A stretch of 64,000 nt of DNA from assembly GCF_011758805.1 (NCBI RefSeq), contig NZ_JAANOW010000001.1, positions 3,162,001-3,226,000 of the forward strand. The letters run 5' to 3'. Below, piece by piece: positions 29,202 through 39,779 of the stretch. Below the pieces are notes generated by a model. The model was not told where the DNA came from, made no database searches, and worked only from the letters and a program-made list of their open reading frames with translations. Both the position numbers and the translations under genes were made by a program. How positions within the stretch are numbered: the stretch's first letter is position 1; every line of letters begins with the position of its first letter. Origin of the DNA: Mycolicibacterium fluoranthenivorans (GTDB lineage: Bacteria; Actinomycetota; Actinomycetes; Mycobacteriales; Mycobacteriaceae).

Positions 29202-32200
29202 GTGCCGTCTGTCCTGCTGCTGTCCACGTCCGATACCGACCTGATCACCGCCCGCGCCTCGGGCGCGGAGTATCGGTGGGCCAACCCGTCGCGGCTGCTT
29301 GAGGATGAGCTCGACGCCGAGCTCGCCACCCTGCTCGACGGTGTCGACGTCGCGATCGTGCGCATTCTCGGCGGATACCGCAGCTGGCAGCAGGGTATCG
29401 ACGCCATCATCGGCAGCGGTGTCCCGACCATCGTGCTGTCGGGGGAGCAGTCGCCCGACGCCGAATTGATGCGGCATTCCACTGTGCCCGCGGGGGTGGC
29501 GCTGCAGGCGCACATCTATCTGGCCCAGGGCGGCACCGAGAACCTGCGCGGTCTGCACGCGTTCCTGTCCGACACCCTGCTGATGACGGGTATCGGTTTC
29601 GAACCGCCGGTCAGCATTCCCACTTGGGGTGTGCTGGAACGGGACGGTGCCGCAGTCGGCCCGACCGTGGCAGTGCTGTACTACCGCGCGCAGCATCTGG
29701 CCGGCAACACCGGCTATGTCGAGGCCCTGTGTGATGCCATCGACGCGGCCGGAGGCAGGGCGCTGCCGGTCTACTGCGCGTCGCTGCGCACCGCCGAACC
29801 CGAACTCCTGCAGTTGCTCGGCACCGCCGATGCGCTCGTCACCACCGTGCTGGCGGCCGGTGGCGCCACACCGGCCATGGCCACCGCCGGTGGTTCCGAC
29901 GACAGCTGGAACGTCGCGCATCTTGCGGCCCTTGATATTCCGATCCTGCAGGGACTGTGCCTGACCAGTTCACGGGCCCGGTGGGCGGACAACGACGACG
30001 GTATGTCCCCGCTGGACGTCGCCACCCAGGTCGCGGTCCCGGAGTTCGACGGCCGCATCATCACCGTCCCGTTCTCCTTCAAGGAGATCGACGACGAGGG
30101 CCTGATCACCTATGCCGCAGACCAGGAACGCTGTGCACGTGTCGCCGGCCTGGCCGTCCGGCACGCGAGACTGCGTCACATCGCGCCCGCCGACAAGCGG
30201 GTCGCCCTGGTGTTTTCGGCATATCCGACCAAGCACGCCCGCATCGGCAACGCCGTCGGGCTGGACACGCCGGCCAGCGCCGTCGCGCTGCTGCGCGCCA
30301 TGCGCCAGGCAGGCTACGACATCGGCGAGGTGCCCGGTGTCGATGCCGGGGATGGTGACGCGTTGGTGCACGCACTCATCGAACGCGGTGGCCAGGACCC
30401 CGACTGGTTGACCCTGGATGCCCTGGAGGCCAACCCGATCCGCGTCTCGGCCAAGGACTACCGGGCCTGGTTCGCCACTCTGCCGCAAGATTTCGCCGAA
30501 GCGATCGTGAAGCACTGGGGCCCACCGCCGGGTGAGCTGTTCGTCGACCGCAGTCGCGATCCGGACGGTGAGATCGTCATCGCCGCAATGCAGTCGGGCA
30601 ATACCGTGCTGCTGGTGCAGCCGCCGCGCGGGTTCGGCGAGAACCCGGTGGCGATCTATCACGACCCCGATCTGCCGCCCAGTCACCACTACCTGGCGGC
30701 CTATCGCTGGGTGGATGACGGCTTCGGCAACTCCTTCAACGCGGATGCCGTCGTGCACCTGGGTAAGCACGGCAACCTGGAATGGCTGCCCGGCAAGACC
30801 CTCGGGCTGTCGGCGGGGTGCGGACCCGATGCCGCGCTCGGTGACCTGCCGCTGATCTATCCGTTCCTGGTCAACGATCCGGGCGAGGGCACCCAGGCGA
30901 AGCGGCGCGCCCACGCCACGCTGGTCGACCACCTGATCCCGCCGATGGCACGCGCTGAAACGTATGGCGATATCGCGCGTCTTGAGCAGTTACTCGACGA
31001 GCACTCCAATGTGTCCGCGCTGGACCCGGCCAAGCTGCCGGCCATCCGTCAGCAGATCTGGACCCTGATGCGCGCGGCCAAGATGGACCACGATCTGGGC
31101 CTGGAAGACCGTCCGGACGAGGACTCCTTCGACGACATGCTGCTGCACGTCGACGGGTGGCTCTGCGAGATCAAGGATGTCCAGATCCGCGACGGTCTGC
31201 ACATCCTCGGCCAGGCGCCGGTGGGGGAGGCCGAACTCGATCTGGTCCTGGCCATCCTGCGCGCCCGCCAGCTGTTCGGCGGAGAGCAGACCGTGCCGGG
31301 GCTGCGGCAGGCGCTCGGGCTGGCCGAGGACGGCACTGCCGACAAGGCGAGCGTGGACGCCGCCGAGGCCCGCGCGCGTGCACTCGTCGCGGCGCTCCAG
31401 GCCGGTGGCTGGGACCGTGCGGCGGTCGACGGGCTGACCGAGGATCCGACGGTGGCCGCCATCCTGCGGTTCGCCGCCGACGAAGTGGTGCCCCGGCTGC
31501 GTGGCACCGACGGTGAGATCGACGCGGTGCTGCGGGCACTCGACGGGCACTACATCCCGGCCGGCCCGTCCGGGTCGCCGCTGCGCGGGCTGGTCAACGT
31601 CTTGCCCACCGGGCGCAACTTCTACTCCGTGGACCCCAAGGCGGTGCCGTCCCGGCTTGCGTGGGACACCGGGGTGGCCATGGCGGAGTCCCTGCTGGAG
31701 CGCTATCGCACCGATCACGGACGGTGGCCGGCCTCGGTCGGCCTGTCGGTGTGGGGTACGTCGGCGATGCGCACGGCTGGCGACGATATCGCCGAAGTGC
31801 TTGCGCTGCTGGGTGTCCGGCCGGTGTGGGATGACGCCTCGCGGCGGGTGGTGAGCCTGGAGGCGATCACGCTCGCCGAGCTGGGCCGTCCCCGGATCGA
31901 CGTCACCGTCCGCATCTCCGGCTTCTTCCGGGATGCCTTCCCGCACGTGGTCACCATGCTCGACGACGCGGTTCGGCTGGTCGCCGGCCTGGATGAGGCG
32001 CCCGAGGACAACTACGTCCGGGCGCACAGCCAGGCCGACATCGCCGAACATCGTGACGAACGCCGGGCCACCACAAGAATTTTCGGGTCCAAACCGGGCA
32101 CCTACGGGGCCGGGCTGCTGCAACTCATCGACAGCCGCAACTGGCGCGACGACAACGATCTGGCACAGGTCTACACCGCCTGGGGTGGTTTCGCCTACGG

Positions 32201-32789
32201 CCGGGACCTGGACGGCGCACCTGCCGCCGACGATATGAACAAGGCTTATCGGCGGATCGCGGTGGCGGCCAAGAACACCGACACCCGTGAGCACGACATC
32301 GCCGACTCGGACGACTATTTCCAGTACCACGGCGGCATGATCGCGACGGTGCGGGCGCTCACAGGTGCGGACCCGGCGGCCTATATCGGCGACAACACCC
32401 GGCCCGACGCCGTGCGCACCCGCACCCTCAGCGAGGAGACCACCCGGGTGTTCCGGGCCCGCGTGGTGAACCCGCGCTGGATCAACGCGATGCGTCGCCA
32501 CGGCTACAAGGGTGCCTTCGAGATGGCCGCCACCGTCGACTATCTGTTCGGCTACGACGCGACCGCCCACGTGATGTCGGACTGGATGTACGAGCAGTTG
32601 AGCGCCTCCTACGTGCTGGACCCGGAGAACCGCAAGTTCATGTCCGAGTCCAATCCGTGGGCCCTGCACGGGATGGCGGAGCGGTTGCTGGAGGCGGCCG
32701 GCCGGGGGATGTGGGCGCAGCCGGAAGCGGACACTCTCGACGGGTTGCGGCAGGTGCTGTTGGAGACCGAAGGCGATCTGGAAGGCTGA
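29202..32789 (+). CDS. cobN: CobN, cobaltochelatase large subunit
   Basis: 1195 residues from GTG 29202, typical length. Family landmarks include VHLGKHGNLEWLPGK, AYPTKHARIGNAVGLD, GRNFYSVDPKAVPSRLAWDTG and SDWMYEQLSASYVLDPENRKF. Inserts Co(II) into hydrogenobyrinic acid a,c-diamide with CobS/CobT-type AAA partners, which are not in this window. It may be cotranscribed with the 35-aa membrane protein upstream. Confidence 0.96.
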   Translation: MPSVLLLSTSDTDLITARASGAEYRWANPSRLLEDELDAELATLLDGVDVAIVRILGGYRSWQQGIDAIIGSGVPTIVLSGEQSPDAELMRHSTVPAGVALQAHIYLAQGGTENLRGLHAFLSDTLLMTGIGFEPPVSIPTWGVLERDGAAVGPTVAVLYYRAQHLAGNTGYVEALCDAIDAAGGRALPVYCASLRTAEPELLQLLGTADALVTTVLAAGGATPAMATAGGSDDSWNVAHLAALDIPILQGLCLTSSRARWADNDDGMSPLDVATQVAVPEFDGRIITVPFSFKEIDDEGLITYAADQERCARVAGLAVRHARLRHIAPADKRVALVFSAYPTKHARIGNAVGLDTPASAVALLRAMRQAGYDIGEVPGVDAGDGDALVHALIERGGQDPDWLTLDALEANPIRVSAKDYRAWFATLPQDFAEAIVKHWGPPPGELFVDRSRDPDGEIVIAAMQSGNTVLLVQPPRGFGENPVAIYHDPDLPPSHHYLAAYRWVDDGFGNSFNADAVVHLGKHGNLEWLPGKTLGLSAGCGPDAALGDLPLIYPFLVNDPGEGTQAKRRAHATLVDHLIPPMARAETYGDIARLEQLLDEHSNVSALDPAKLPAIRQQIWTLMRAAKMDHDLGLEDRPDEDSFDDMLLHVDGWLCEIKDVQIRDGLHILGQAPVGEAELDLVLAILRARQLFGGEQTVPGLRQALGLAEDGTADKASVDAAEARARALVAALQAGGWDRAAVDGLTEDPTVAAILRFAADEVVPRLRGTDGEIDAVLRALDGHYIPAGPSGSPLRGLVNVLPTGRNFYSVDPKAVPSRLAWDTGVAMAESLLERYRTDHGRWPASVGLSVWGTSAMRTAGDDIAEVLALLGVRPVWDDASRRVVSLEAITLAELGRPRIDVTVRISGFFRDAFPHVVTMLDDAVRLVAGLDEAPEDNYVRAHSQADIAEHRDERRATTRIFGSKPGTYGAGLLQLIDSRNWRDDNDLAQVYTAWGGFAYGRDLDGAPAADDMNKAYRRIAVAAKNTDTREHDIADSDDYFQYHGGMIATVRALTGADPAAYIGDNTRPDAVRTRTLSEETTRVFRARVVNPRWINAMRRHGYKGAFEMAATVDYLFGYDATAHVMSDWMYEQLSASYVLDPENRKFMSESNPWALHGMAERLLEAAGRGMWAQPEADTLDGLRQVLLETEGDLEG

Positions 32790-32815
32790 GTTTCCCGGTG
32801 CTCCCGGGTGCCCAC

Positions 32816-32821
32816 TAGATT
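32816..32821 (+). promoter_or_regulatory. -10 hexamer, leaderless start of the PPOX gene
   Basis: TAGATT ends 7 nt before ATG 32829. Confidence 0.5.
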
Positions 32822-32828
32822 CACAGTC

Positions 32829-33212
32829 ATGGCTCTCACCTTCGCCGATGTCGCCAAGGCCGAATACATCCTGCTGACCACCTTCACGAAGGACGGCCGG
32901 GCCAAACCGACGGCCATCTGGGCGGCACCGGATGGGGACCGGCTGTTGGTCATCACCCAGGGCAAGTCCTGGAAGGTCAAGCGGATCCGCAACACCCCGC
33001 GGGTCACGGTCGCGATCTGTGATCGCCGCGGCAACGCCAAGAGTGAGGCGGTCGAGGCGACCGCCGCCATCCTGGACCAGTCCGAGATCGGCAAGGTCTA
33101 CGACGCGATCGGGGCGCGGTACGGACTGCTCGGAAAGACGTTCAACCTGTTCTCCAAGCTGCGCGGCGGCATGAAGAACAATGTCGGCCTCGAACTCCGT
33201 GCAGCCGTCTAG
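32829..33212 (+). CDS. PPOX-class F420-dependent oxidoreductase
   Basis: 127 residues, split-barrel fold: YILLTTFTKDGRAKPTAIWAA, GKSWKVKRIRNTPRVTVA. Mycobacterial members bind F420. It is a paralogue of the protein at 34120, sharing the TTFTKDGR and K-RI-NTPRVT blocks. Its 3' end overlaps the purU frame by 32 nt. Confidence 0.85.
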   Translation: MALTFADVAKAEYILLTTFTKDGRAKPTAIWAAPDGDRLLVITQGKSWKVKRIRNTPRVTVAICDRRGNAKSEAVEATAAILDQSEIGKVYDAIGARYGLLGKTFNLFSKLRGGMKNNVGLELRAAV

Positions 33213-34080
33213 TCGAGGCGCCGCGCGGCACGCAGATATCGGCAGGTTGGTGCTGACCTGTCCCGACCGGGCCGGCATCGTCGCCGCGGTATCGACCTTC
33301 CTGACCCGTGCGGGCGCCAACATCATCTCGCTGGACCAGCACTCCACCCAGCCTGAGGGTGGAACGTTCCTGCAGCGCACGGTGTTTCATCTGCCCGGAC
33401 TCACCGCCGCGAGCCCTGAACTGGATCGGGAATTCGCCGAGCTCGCCGCCCGGTTCGATATCGACTACCGGTTCACCGAGGCCGCCAAGCCCAAACGGGT
33501 CGCCATCTTCGCCTCCACCGCCGATCACTGCCTGCTCGATCTGCTGTGGCGCAACCGCAGGGGTGAGCTCGATATGACGGTGGTGATGGTGATCGCCAAT
33601 CATCCCGAATTGGCCGAGCAGGTGCGGGCGTTCAACGTGCCCTTCGTCTACATCCCGGCCACCCGCGACACCCGCGCCGAAGCCGAGCAGCGGCAGCTGG
33701 AACTGCTGCGGGGCAACGTGGATCTGGTGATACTCGCGCGCTACATGCAGATCGTCACGCCGGAGTTCCTAGACCAGATCGGGTGCCCGCTGATCAACAT
33801 CCATCATTCGTTCCTGCCGGCGTTCATCGGCGCCAACACCTACCGTCGCGCCCGGGAACGCGGGGTGAAGCTGATCGGTGCGACCGCGCACTACGTCACG
33901 GCCGACCTCGACGAGGGCCCGATCATCGAACAGGACGTGGTGCGCGTGGACCACACCCACGCCGTCGAGGATCTGGTGCGCCTCGGCGCCGACGTCGAGC
34001 GGGCCGTGCTGTCCCGCGCGGTGCTGTGGCATTGCCAGGACCGCATCCTGCGCCATGACAACGAGACGGTGATCTTCTGA
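33181..34080 (+). CDS. purU: PurU, formyltetrahydrofolate deformylase
   Basis: 299 residues: N-terminal ACT domain (about 20-95, LVLTCPDRAGIVAAVSTFL) and C-terminal formyltransferase-like hydrolase domain with NIHHSFLPAF and HYVTADLDEGPIIEQD containing the catalytic Asn/His/Asp. Releases formate and THF from 10-formyl-THF. Start uncertain: ATG 33181 overlaps the previous gene; a start closer to residue 18 is possible. Confidence 0.92.
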   Translation: MSASNSVQPSSRGAARHADIGRLVLTCPDRAGIVAAVSTFLTRAGANIISLDQHSTQPEGGTFLQRTVFHLPGLTAASPELDREFAELAARFDIDYRFTEAAKPKRVAIFASTADHCLLDLLWRNRRGELDMTVVMVIANHPELAEQVRAFNVPFVYIPATRDTRAEAEQRQLELLRGNVDLVILARYMQIVTPEFLDQIGCPLINIHHSFLPAFIGANTYRRARERGVKLIGATAHYVTADLDEGPIIEQDVVRVDHTHAVEDLVRLGADVERAVLSRAVLWHCQDRILRHDNETVIF

Positions 34081-34119
34081 CCGCATGGCTCGTCCGCGCG
34101 CAGGGCGCAGAATGAGCAC

Positions 34120-34509
34120 ATGGCCCCGACCTTCGACGACGTCCACCGCGAGAAGTACCTGCTCCTCACCACGTTCACCAAGGACGGCCGTCCCAAGCCC
34201 ACGACCGTCTGGGGCGTGCCCCACGAGGGCAAGTTGCTGATCGCCACCGACGACGGTTCCTGGAAGACCAAGCGGATCAACAACACCCCGCGGGTCACCA
34301 TCCAGAAGTGCGGCGTGCTGGGCAAGGTCAAAGGTGAACCGGTCGAGGCCGTCGCCCGCAATCTGCCGAAGACCGAGACCCGTCGGGTGTTCGACATGGT
34401 CACCAGGCGCTACTGGTGGCACGCGTGGTGGTGGATCCCGCAGGCCGTCCTGCGCGGCGGTGTCGACAAGGTGCATGCCGCGATCGAGGTTCAGGCCGTC
34501 GAGGCTTAG
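34120..34509 (+). CDS. PPOX-class F420-dependent oxidoreductase (second copy)
   Basis: 129 residues, same fold and motifs as 32829 (YLLLTTFTKDGRPKPTTVWGV, TKRINNTPRVTIQKC) but with a divergent, Trp-rich C-terminus (RRYWWHAWWWIP) that could associate with the membrane. Substrate unknown. Confidence 0.84.
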   Translation: MAPTFDDVHREKYLLLTTFTKDGRPKPTTVWGVPHEGKLLIATDDGSWKTKRINNTPRVTIQKCGVLGKVKGEPVEAVARNLPKTETRRVFDMVTRRYWWHAWWWIPQAVLRGGVDKVHAAIEVQAVEA

Positions 34510-34542
34510 GAACCAGTTCGCGCTCTCGTGCGTTGACCGGAT

Positions 34543-35055
34543 ATGGCAATGCGACTGTTCCTCGTCTACGTCCTCGTCGAACTGGCGGTCGTCGTGGGCT
34601 TGGTGTCGACCATCGGGTTCGGGTGGACAGTGCTGGCCCTGCTGGCCGCGTTCGGACTGGGGCTGGCGCTGGCCGGTGCGCAGCTGACCCGTCAGCTCGC
34701 TCGCCTGCAGGGGGCACTGCGAAGCCGTTCTGATTCCCGCTTCGTTCGCCCCGGCGCGAACGACCCCTCGCTGGCCACCGACAGCGTGCTGATCGCGCTC
34801 GGCACGGTGCTGGTGGCCATCCCCGGTCTGGCCAGCTCGCTGGTGGGGGCGCTGCTACTGCTCCCGCCGACCAGGGTCGCCGCCCGACCGCTGGCCAACC
34901 GCCTGATCAATCGCCAGCTCAGCCGCGCGGTGCCGGTCATGGTCTACAGCAGCACCACCGCGACCACTGCACACGGTGATTACGTCGACGGCGAGGTCAT
35001 CGACGTGGTCGACGAGGTGATCACCCCGACCCCGCTGGACCGCCGCGTCGACTGA
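34543..35055 (+). CDS. fxsA: FxsA-family membrane protein
   Basis: 170 residues. N-terminal helices (about 4-48) and two more around 85-110 fit the FxsA family (LFLVYVLVELAVVVGL at the start, a central glycine-rich membrane segment IPGLASSLVGALLLLPPTR). The C-terminus is hydrophilic and acidic. Physiological role in mycobacteria is unclear. A divergent GCTTCG repeat-like sequence sits at 34735-34754 in the loop. Confidence 0.82.
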   Translation: MAMRLFLVYVLVELAVVVGLVSTIGFGWTVLALLAAFGLGLALAGAQLTRQLARLQGALRSRSDSRFVRPGANDPSLATDSVLIALGTVLVAIPGLASSLVGALLLLPPTRVAARPLANRLINRQLSRAVPVMVYSSTTATTAHGDYVDGEVIDVVDEVITPTPLDRRVD

Positions 35056-35056
35056 G

Positions 35057-35062
35057 TACCCT
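35057..35062 (+). promoter_or_regulatory. Putative -10 hexamer of the amidohydrolase gene
   Basis: TACCCT immediately after the fxsA stop, ending 9 nt before GTG 35072; consistent with a leaderless or near-leaderless start. Confidence 0.4.
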
Positions 35063-35071
35063 GTCACCCTC

Positions 35072-36664
35072 GTGACCACTCTGCTACTCAACGGGCGCGT
35101 GCACAGCCCGGTCGCCCCCGATGCCACCGCCATGGCGGTGCGCGACGGCCTGGTCGTATGGCTGGGCTCCGATGACGCCGCCCGCAGCGAGTTTCCACTC
35201 GCCGAGGTGGTCGATCTCGCGGGTGCCTTCGTCGCTCCGGCGTTCGTGGACAGTCATGTTCACGCGACAGCTACTGGGTTGGCGCTGACCGGGTTGGATC
35301 TGCGCACCGCGCGGTCGGGCGCGGACTGTCTGCGCCTGGTCGCCGAGTATGCAGCCGCCCATCCCCACGGCATCGTCTGGGGACACGGCTGGGATGAGAC
35401 GGCCTGGCCCGACGCAGCACCGCCGACCACCGCCGATCTCGACGCCGTGCTGGGTGGGCGGCCCGCCTATCTGAGCCGGGTCGACGTGCACTCCGCTGTG
35501 GCATCGACGGGTCTGCGCAGCACGGTCGCCGAACTGACGGCCGTACCCGGGTATCACCCGCAGCTGCCGCTGACCGCCGCCGCGCACCACGCCGCGCGGG
35601 CCGCCGCCCGGGACCTGCTGTCACCCGAGCAGCGCAAAGGTGCCCAGCATGCCGCACTGGATGCCGCCGCCGCCCTGGGCATCGCCGCCGTGCACGAATG
35701 CGCCGGCCCGGATATCGGCGGACTCGACGACTGGGATGCGCTGCGGTCCCTCGATCACGGTGTCGAGGTCATCGGCTATTGGGGTGAGGCGGTGGAAAGC
35801 GCCGAAGCGGCCCGAGCCCTGGTCGAACGCACCGGCGCGCGCGGGCTGGCCGGCGACCTGTTCGTCGACGGTGCCCTCGGGTCGCGAACCGCCTGGCTGC
35901 ACGAGCCCTACGCGGATGCCCCGCACACCTGCGGCAACAGCTACCTGGACGCCGCGGCGGTCACTGCCCACCTGATGGCGTGCACCGAAGCCGGGGTCAC
36001 GGCCGGATTCCACGTGATCGGCGACGCCGCCGTCACCACGGTGGTCAATGCCCTGCAGGTCGTGGCCGACCGGTTCGGGGGGCCTGCCGTCGCCCGTTGC
36101 GGGCACCGACTGGAACACCTGGAGATGGTCGATCCTGAGCAGGCCGAGCGGCTGGGTGCGGTGGGCGTCATCGCGAGCATGCAACCCAACTTCGACGCCC
36201 TCTGGGGCGGGCCGGACGGCATGTACGCCCAACGCCTCGGGGTTGACCGAGCCGGCAAACTCAACCCCTTCGCGCTGTTAGCATCCCAAGGCGTGCCACT
36301 CGCCTTCGGCTCCGACAGTCCGGTCACCGGGCTTGACCCGTGGCAATCCGTGCGCGCCGCCTCCGAACATCGCACCCCGGGCAGCGCGGTGTCCGCGCGC
36401 GCGGCGTTCTCCGCGGCAACACGCGGTGCGTGGCGGGCGTCGGGTGTGCGCGACGGAGTCACCGGCACGCTGGTGCCGGGTGCGCCCGCGTCCTACGCGG
36501 TCTGGGATGCCGGCGATCTGGAGGTGAGCATCCCGGCCACCGAGGTCGTGCAGCGGTGGTCCACCGATCCGCGATCCCGGGTGCCCGCGTTGCCGAGGCT
36601 GACACCGGAACGGTCGCCGCGCTGCCTGCGGACCGTGCATCGGGGTGTGGTCCTGTATGGCTGA
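35072..36664 (+). CDS. Amidohydrolase-superfamily protein (YtcJ-like)
   Basis: 530 residues. DSHVHA carries the first two metal-ligand histidines, [10 protein letters not shown] and [15 protein letters not shown] supply later histidines, and FGSDSPV the catalytic Asp, as in the amidohydrolase 3/exoenzyme regulatory group. Acts on an unknown amide or ester. Its stop overlaps the lnt start by 8 nt. Confidence 0.88.
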   Translation: MTTLLLNGRVHSPVAPDATAMAVRDGLVVWLGSDDAARSEFPLAEVVDLAGAFVAPAFVDSHVHATATGLALTGLDLRTARSGADCLRLVAEYAAAHPHGIVWGHGWDETAWPDAAPPTTADLDAVLGGRPAYLSRVDVHSAVASTGLRSTVAELTAVPGYHPQLPLTAAAHHAARAAARDLLSPEQRKGAQHAALDAAAALGIAAVHECAGPDIGGLDDWDALRSLDHGVEVIGYWGEAVESAEAARALVERTGARGLAGDLFVDGALGSRTAWLHEPYADAPHTCGNSYLDAAAVTAHLMACTEAGVTAGFHVIGDAAVTTVVNALQVVADRFGGPAVARCGHRLEHLEMVDPEQAERLGAVGVIASMQPNFDALWGGPDGMYAQRLGVDRAGKLNPFALLASQGVPLAFGSDSPVTGLDPWQSVRAASEHRTPGSAVSARAAFSAATRGAWRASGVRDGVTGTLVPGAPASYAVWDAGDLEVSIPATEVVQRWSTDPRSRVPALPRLTPERSPRCLRTVHRGVVLYG

Positions 36665-38468
36665 CACCGAGCCCGAAGTCGAGACGGAACCGGAAACCGA
36701 AGCCGAGACGGCAGCCGAAACCGAGCCAGAAACCCAGCCGGAACGCAGCGGCCCTGGACGGCTGGCCCGGCTCGGCGCTCGGTTGCGCCAGATCACGCTG
36801 CCGCGGCTGCCCAGGTTTGCGGTGTCGCTGGTGGCCGGCCTGCTGATGTGTGCGAGTTTCCCGCCGTGGGGCTGGTGGTACTGCGCATTTCTGTCGCTCG
36901 CGCTGCTGGGCTGGGTGCTGACCCGGACTCAGACCACCCGCGCCGGCGGGTTCGGCTACGGGCTGGTGTTCGGTCTGGCGTTCTACGTCCCGCTGCTGCC
37001 ATGGATCGGCAATCTGGTCGGCACCCTGCCGTGGCTGGCGCTGGCGTTGCTGCAGGCGCTGTTCCCCGCACTGTTCGGGCTGCTGGCAGTGGTGGTGCGC
37101 GAGCTACCCGGCTGGCCGGTGTGGTTCGCCGCCGAGTGGGCGGTCGGGGAGTGGCTCAAATCCGTGGTGCCGTTCGGTGGTTTTCCGTGGGGTGTCGTCG
37201 GCTTCGGTCAGGCCGGTGGGCCGCTGCTGCCGCTGGCGCAGGTCGGCGGCGCACCGCTGGTGTCGGCCGCCGTGGCGCTGGTCGGGTTCAGTCTCACCGC
37301 GATCGCACTGGAGATCGTGCTGTGGTGGCGGCGCAGTCACCCCGATCATGCCGCGGCGTCCTCCGACGCCGCCCGTCCCGAGGTCGTGTTGCCCGGAGTG
37401 TGCCTGTCCGTCGTACTCCTGGGCACTGCGCTGGTGTGGCCCGGCGTCCACAAGGCCGGCGCCGGTTCCGGTGAGCACCCGTCGGTGACCGTCGCGGCGA
37501 TCCAGGGCAACGTCCCGCGTCTCGGGCTCGATTTCAACGCCCAGCGGCGGGCGGTGCTGGACAACCACGTCAACGAGACCCTGCGACTGGCCGAGGATGT
37601 CCAGGCCGGCCGCGCGCCGCAGCCCATGGTCGTGATCTGGCCGGAGAACTCGTCGGATATCGACCCGCTGATCAATGCCGACGCCGGCGCGGAGATCTCC
37701 GAGGCAGCCCGGGCCATCCATGCGCCGATCCTGGTCGGCACCGTCCTGCGCGCCCCCGGCTTCACGCCGGAAACCCCCGTCGCGACCAATACGGTGCTGG
37801 TCTGGGATGGGCTCACCGGGCCTGGAGAACGCCACGACAAGAAGATCGTCCAACCCTTCGGCGAATATCTGCCCTGGCGCAGTCTCTTCCGGCACATCTC
37901 GTCCTACGCCGATCGCGCCGGCTACTTCGTCCCCGGTGCGGGCAACGGTGTGGTGACGGCCGCGGGCATCCCGATCGGCATCACCACCTGCTGGGAAGTG
38001 ATCTTCGACCGCGCCGCCCGCGAATCCGTGCTCAACGGTGCCCAACTGCTCGCCGTTCCCGCCAACAACGCGACGTTCAACGCCGCTATGAGTGCCCAGC
38101 AGCTGGCCTTCGCCCGGCTGCGCGCCGTCGAACACGATCGCTACGTGGTGGTGGCCGGCACCGTCGGGATCAGCGCGATCATCGCCCCGGACGGCCGCGA
38201 ACTGGCCAGCACCGAGTTCTTCGAACCGGGTTATCTCGACGCCGCGGTGCGGCTCAAATCCAATCTCACCTTCGCGACGCGGTGGGCCCCGGCCGTCCAG
38301 ATCGCGCTTCTGGCGATCGGCGTTGCCGCTGTGATCGCGGCCATGCTGCACAATGGGAGCTTCGTGCCAAGGCGCCGGGCCGCAGGATCCGGTGAAACAG
38401 ATTTGCAGCCCGACGGGGGCAACGCAGACGAGCCCGATCCGGGCAGTAAGGACACAGGAAGCACATGA
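36657..38468 (+). CDS. lnt: Apolipoprotein N-acyltransferase
   Basis: 603 residues. A cytoplasmic leader with a repetitive acidic TEPE/AETEPE segment (about 3-30) precedes some seven membrane helices and the carbon-nitrogen hydrolase domain. The catalytic triad is visible as Glu in [10 protein letters not shown], Lys in [13 protein letters not shown] and Cys in [12 protein letters not shown]-acylates diacylglyceryl-modified lipoproteins in the membrane. Overlaps ppm1 by 4 nt; in M. tuberculosis the two are one fused gene. Confidence 0.94.
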   Translation: MADTEPEVETEPETEAETAAETEPETQPERSGPGRLARLGARLRQITLPRLPRFAVSLVAGLLMCASFPPWGWWYCAFLSLALLGWVLTRTQTTRAGGFGYGLVFGLAFYVPLLPWIGNLVGTLPWLALALLQALFPALFGLLAVVVRELPGWPVWFAAEWAVGEWLKSVVPFGGFPWGVVGFGQAGGPLLPLAQVGGAPLVSAAVALVGFSLTAIALEIVLWWRRSHPDHAAASSDAARPEVVLPGVCLSVVLLGTALVWPGVHKAGAGSGEHPSVTVAAIQGNVPRLGLDFNAQRRAVLDNHVNETLRLAEDVQAGRAPQPMVVIWPENSSDIDPLINADAGAEISEAARAIHAPILVGTVLRAPGFTPETPVATNTVLVWDGLTGPGERHDKKIVQPFGEYLPWRSLFRHISSYADRAGYFVPGAGNGVVTAAGIPIGITTCWEVIFDRAARESVLNGAQLLAVPANNATFNAAMSAQQLAFARLRAVEHDRYVVVAGTVGISAIIAPDGRELASTEFFEPGYLDAAVRLKSNLTFATRWAPAVQIALLAIGVAAVIAAMLHNGSFVPRRRAAGSGETDLQPDGGNADEPDPGSKDTGST

Positions 38469-39253
38469 CCACTCCTGGGACAGGAGCGGAGCGACCGGGC
38501 AACCCGGCGTCGCCGAGCCGGCGCACGCTGGTGATCATTCCGACCTATAACGAGCGGGAGAACCTCCCGCTCATCGTGGGCCGCGTGCACGCCGCCCGGC
38601 CCGACGTACATGTGCTGATCGTCGATGACGGAAGCCCGGACGGTACCGGCCAGCTGGCCGACGAACTCGCCCTGGCCGACCCCGACCGCGTGCACGTCAT
38701 GCACCGGATCAGCAAAGACGGCCTCGGTGCCGCGTACCTCGCCGGGTTCGCCTGGGGACTGGGCCGCGAGTACACGGTGCTGGTGGAGATGGACGCCGAC
38801 GGCAGCCATGCCCCCGAAGAGCTGAGCCGGCTGCTCGAGGCGGTCGACGCCGGTGCGGATCTGGTGATCGGCTCGCGCTACGTGCCGGGCGGAACGGTGC
38901 GCAACTGGCCGTGGCGCCGGCTTGCGTTGTCGCGGACCGCCAACACGTATTCGCGTGTGCTGCTCGGGGTCGATATCAACGACATCACCGCTGGCTACCG
39001 CGCCTACCGGCGCGAGGTGCTGGAGAAGATCGATCTCGGCGCGGTCGACTCGAAGGGCTACTGCTTCCAGATCGATCTGACCTGGCGGGCCATCAATGCC
39101 GGGTTCACCGTCGTGGAGGTGCCCATCACGTTCACCGAACGTGAACTCGGCGTTTCGAAGATGAGCGGGTCGAACATCCGCGAGGCGATGTCCAAGGTCG
39201 CCGAGTGGGGGATCCGGGGCCGACTCGATCGGGCCCGTGGCATCGCCCGCTGA
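38465..39253 (+). CDS. ppm1: Polyprenol monophosphomannose synthase
   Basis: 262 residues, GT2 family: [39 protein letters not shown] (the DxD-like metal site) and GSRYVPGG. Transfers mannose from GDP-mannose to polyprenol phosphate for lipomannan, lipoarabinomannan and protein mannosylation. No C-terminal membrane helices, so membrane recruitment may depend on the Lnt protein. Confidence 0.96.
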   Translation: MTTPGTGAERPGNPASPSRRTLVIIPTYNERENLPLIVGRVHAARPDVHVLIVDDGSPDGTGQLADELALADPDRVHVMHRISKDGLGAAYLAGFAWGLGREYTVLVEMDADGSHAPEELSRLLEAVDAGADLVIGSRYVPGGTVRNWPWRRLALSRTANTYSRVLLGVDINDITAGYRAYRREVLEKIDLGAVDSKGYCFQIDLTWRAINAGFTVVEVPITFTERELGVSKMSGSNIREAMSKVAEWGIRGRLDRARGIAR

Positions 39254-39264
39254 CCACCTCGGAA

Positions 39265-39299
39265 GTGGCGTGCCCATCCGTACCGGATGTGCACGCCAC
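39265..39299. terminator. Bidirectional terminator hairpin between ppm1 and rbpA
   Basis: Arms of 16 nt (39265-39280 and 39284-39299), one mismatch, 3-nt loop, between convergent genes. Confidence 0.75.
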
Positions 39300-39307
39300 A
39301 CCGCAGG

Positions 39308-39646
39308 TCAGGACCCGCGGCGGCGGGTCTTGATGATCTCCAGACGCTCCTTGAGAAGTTCGTCGAGCTCTTCGACGGAGCGACGCTCCAACAGCATGTC
39401 CCAATGCGTGCGGGGCGGCTTCACCTTCTTGGGCTCCGGAACGTCACCTTCGATGAGGGTGCCTTCCAGCCCGTTACGGCACGTCCAGGTGCCAGGAATC
39501 TCCGCGTCGTCGGCGAACGGCACATCGAATTCCTCGCCGTTGTCGGTGCGGTAGCGCGCCACCTGACGCGGCGCCAGATCATGGTTGCGGTCGGTCTCGT
39601 AGCTCACAGCTCCGAGGCGGCTGCCTCTCAGAACGCGATCGGCCAT
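39308..39646 (-). CDS. rbpA: RbpA, RNA polymerase-binding transcription factor
   Basis: 112 residues beginning MADRVLRGSRLGAVSYETDRNHDLAPRQ; the core domain (CxnG-like, TWTCRNGLEG) and the C-terminal sigma-interacting helix (EELDELLKERLEIIKTRRR) are present. Stabilises the SigA/SigB holoenzyme and promoter opening. The ATG at 39646 gives the conserved start; GAGGAG ribosome-binding site just upstream and a TATCCT -10 candidate on the minus strand at 39729-39734. Confidence 0.97.
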   Translation of the reverse strand: MADRVLRGSRLGAVSYETDRNHDLAPRQVARYRTDNGEEFDVPFADDAEIPGTWTCRNGLEGTLIEGDVPEPKKVKPPRTHWDMLLERRSVEELDELLKERLEIIKTRRRGS

Positions 39647-39779
39647 CGTCAACACTCCTCTTGCCGGCTGTATTTCGTCCGCAGTTTCAACGCAGACGGT
39701 GCCCGCGAAGTTCCTGACTCAGCCAAAGAGGATAGCGTGCCGACGCTCAAAGTTGCCTGTCTCGTGTCTGTGTTACCAG

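Noticed and set aside
30990..33380. Very long open frame antisense to cobN and the PPOX gene
   Set aside because: High-GC codon bias keeps opposite frames open; the translation is low-complexity and resembles no family, while the plus strand encodes recognised proteins.
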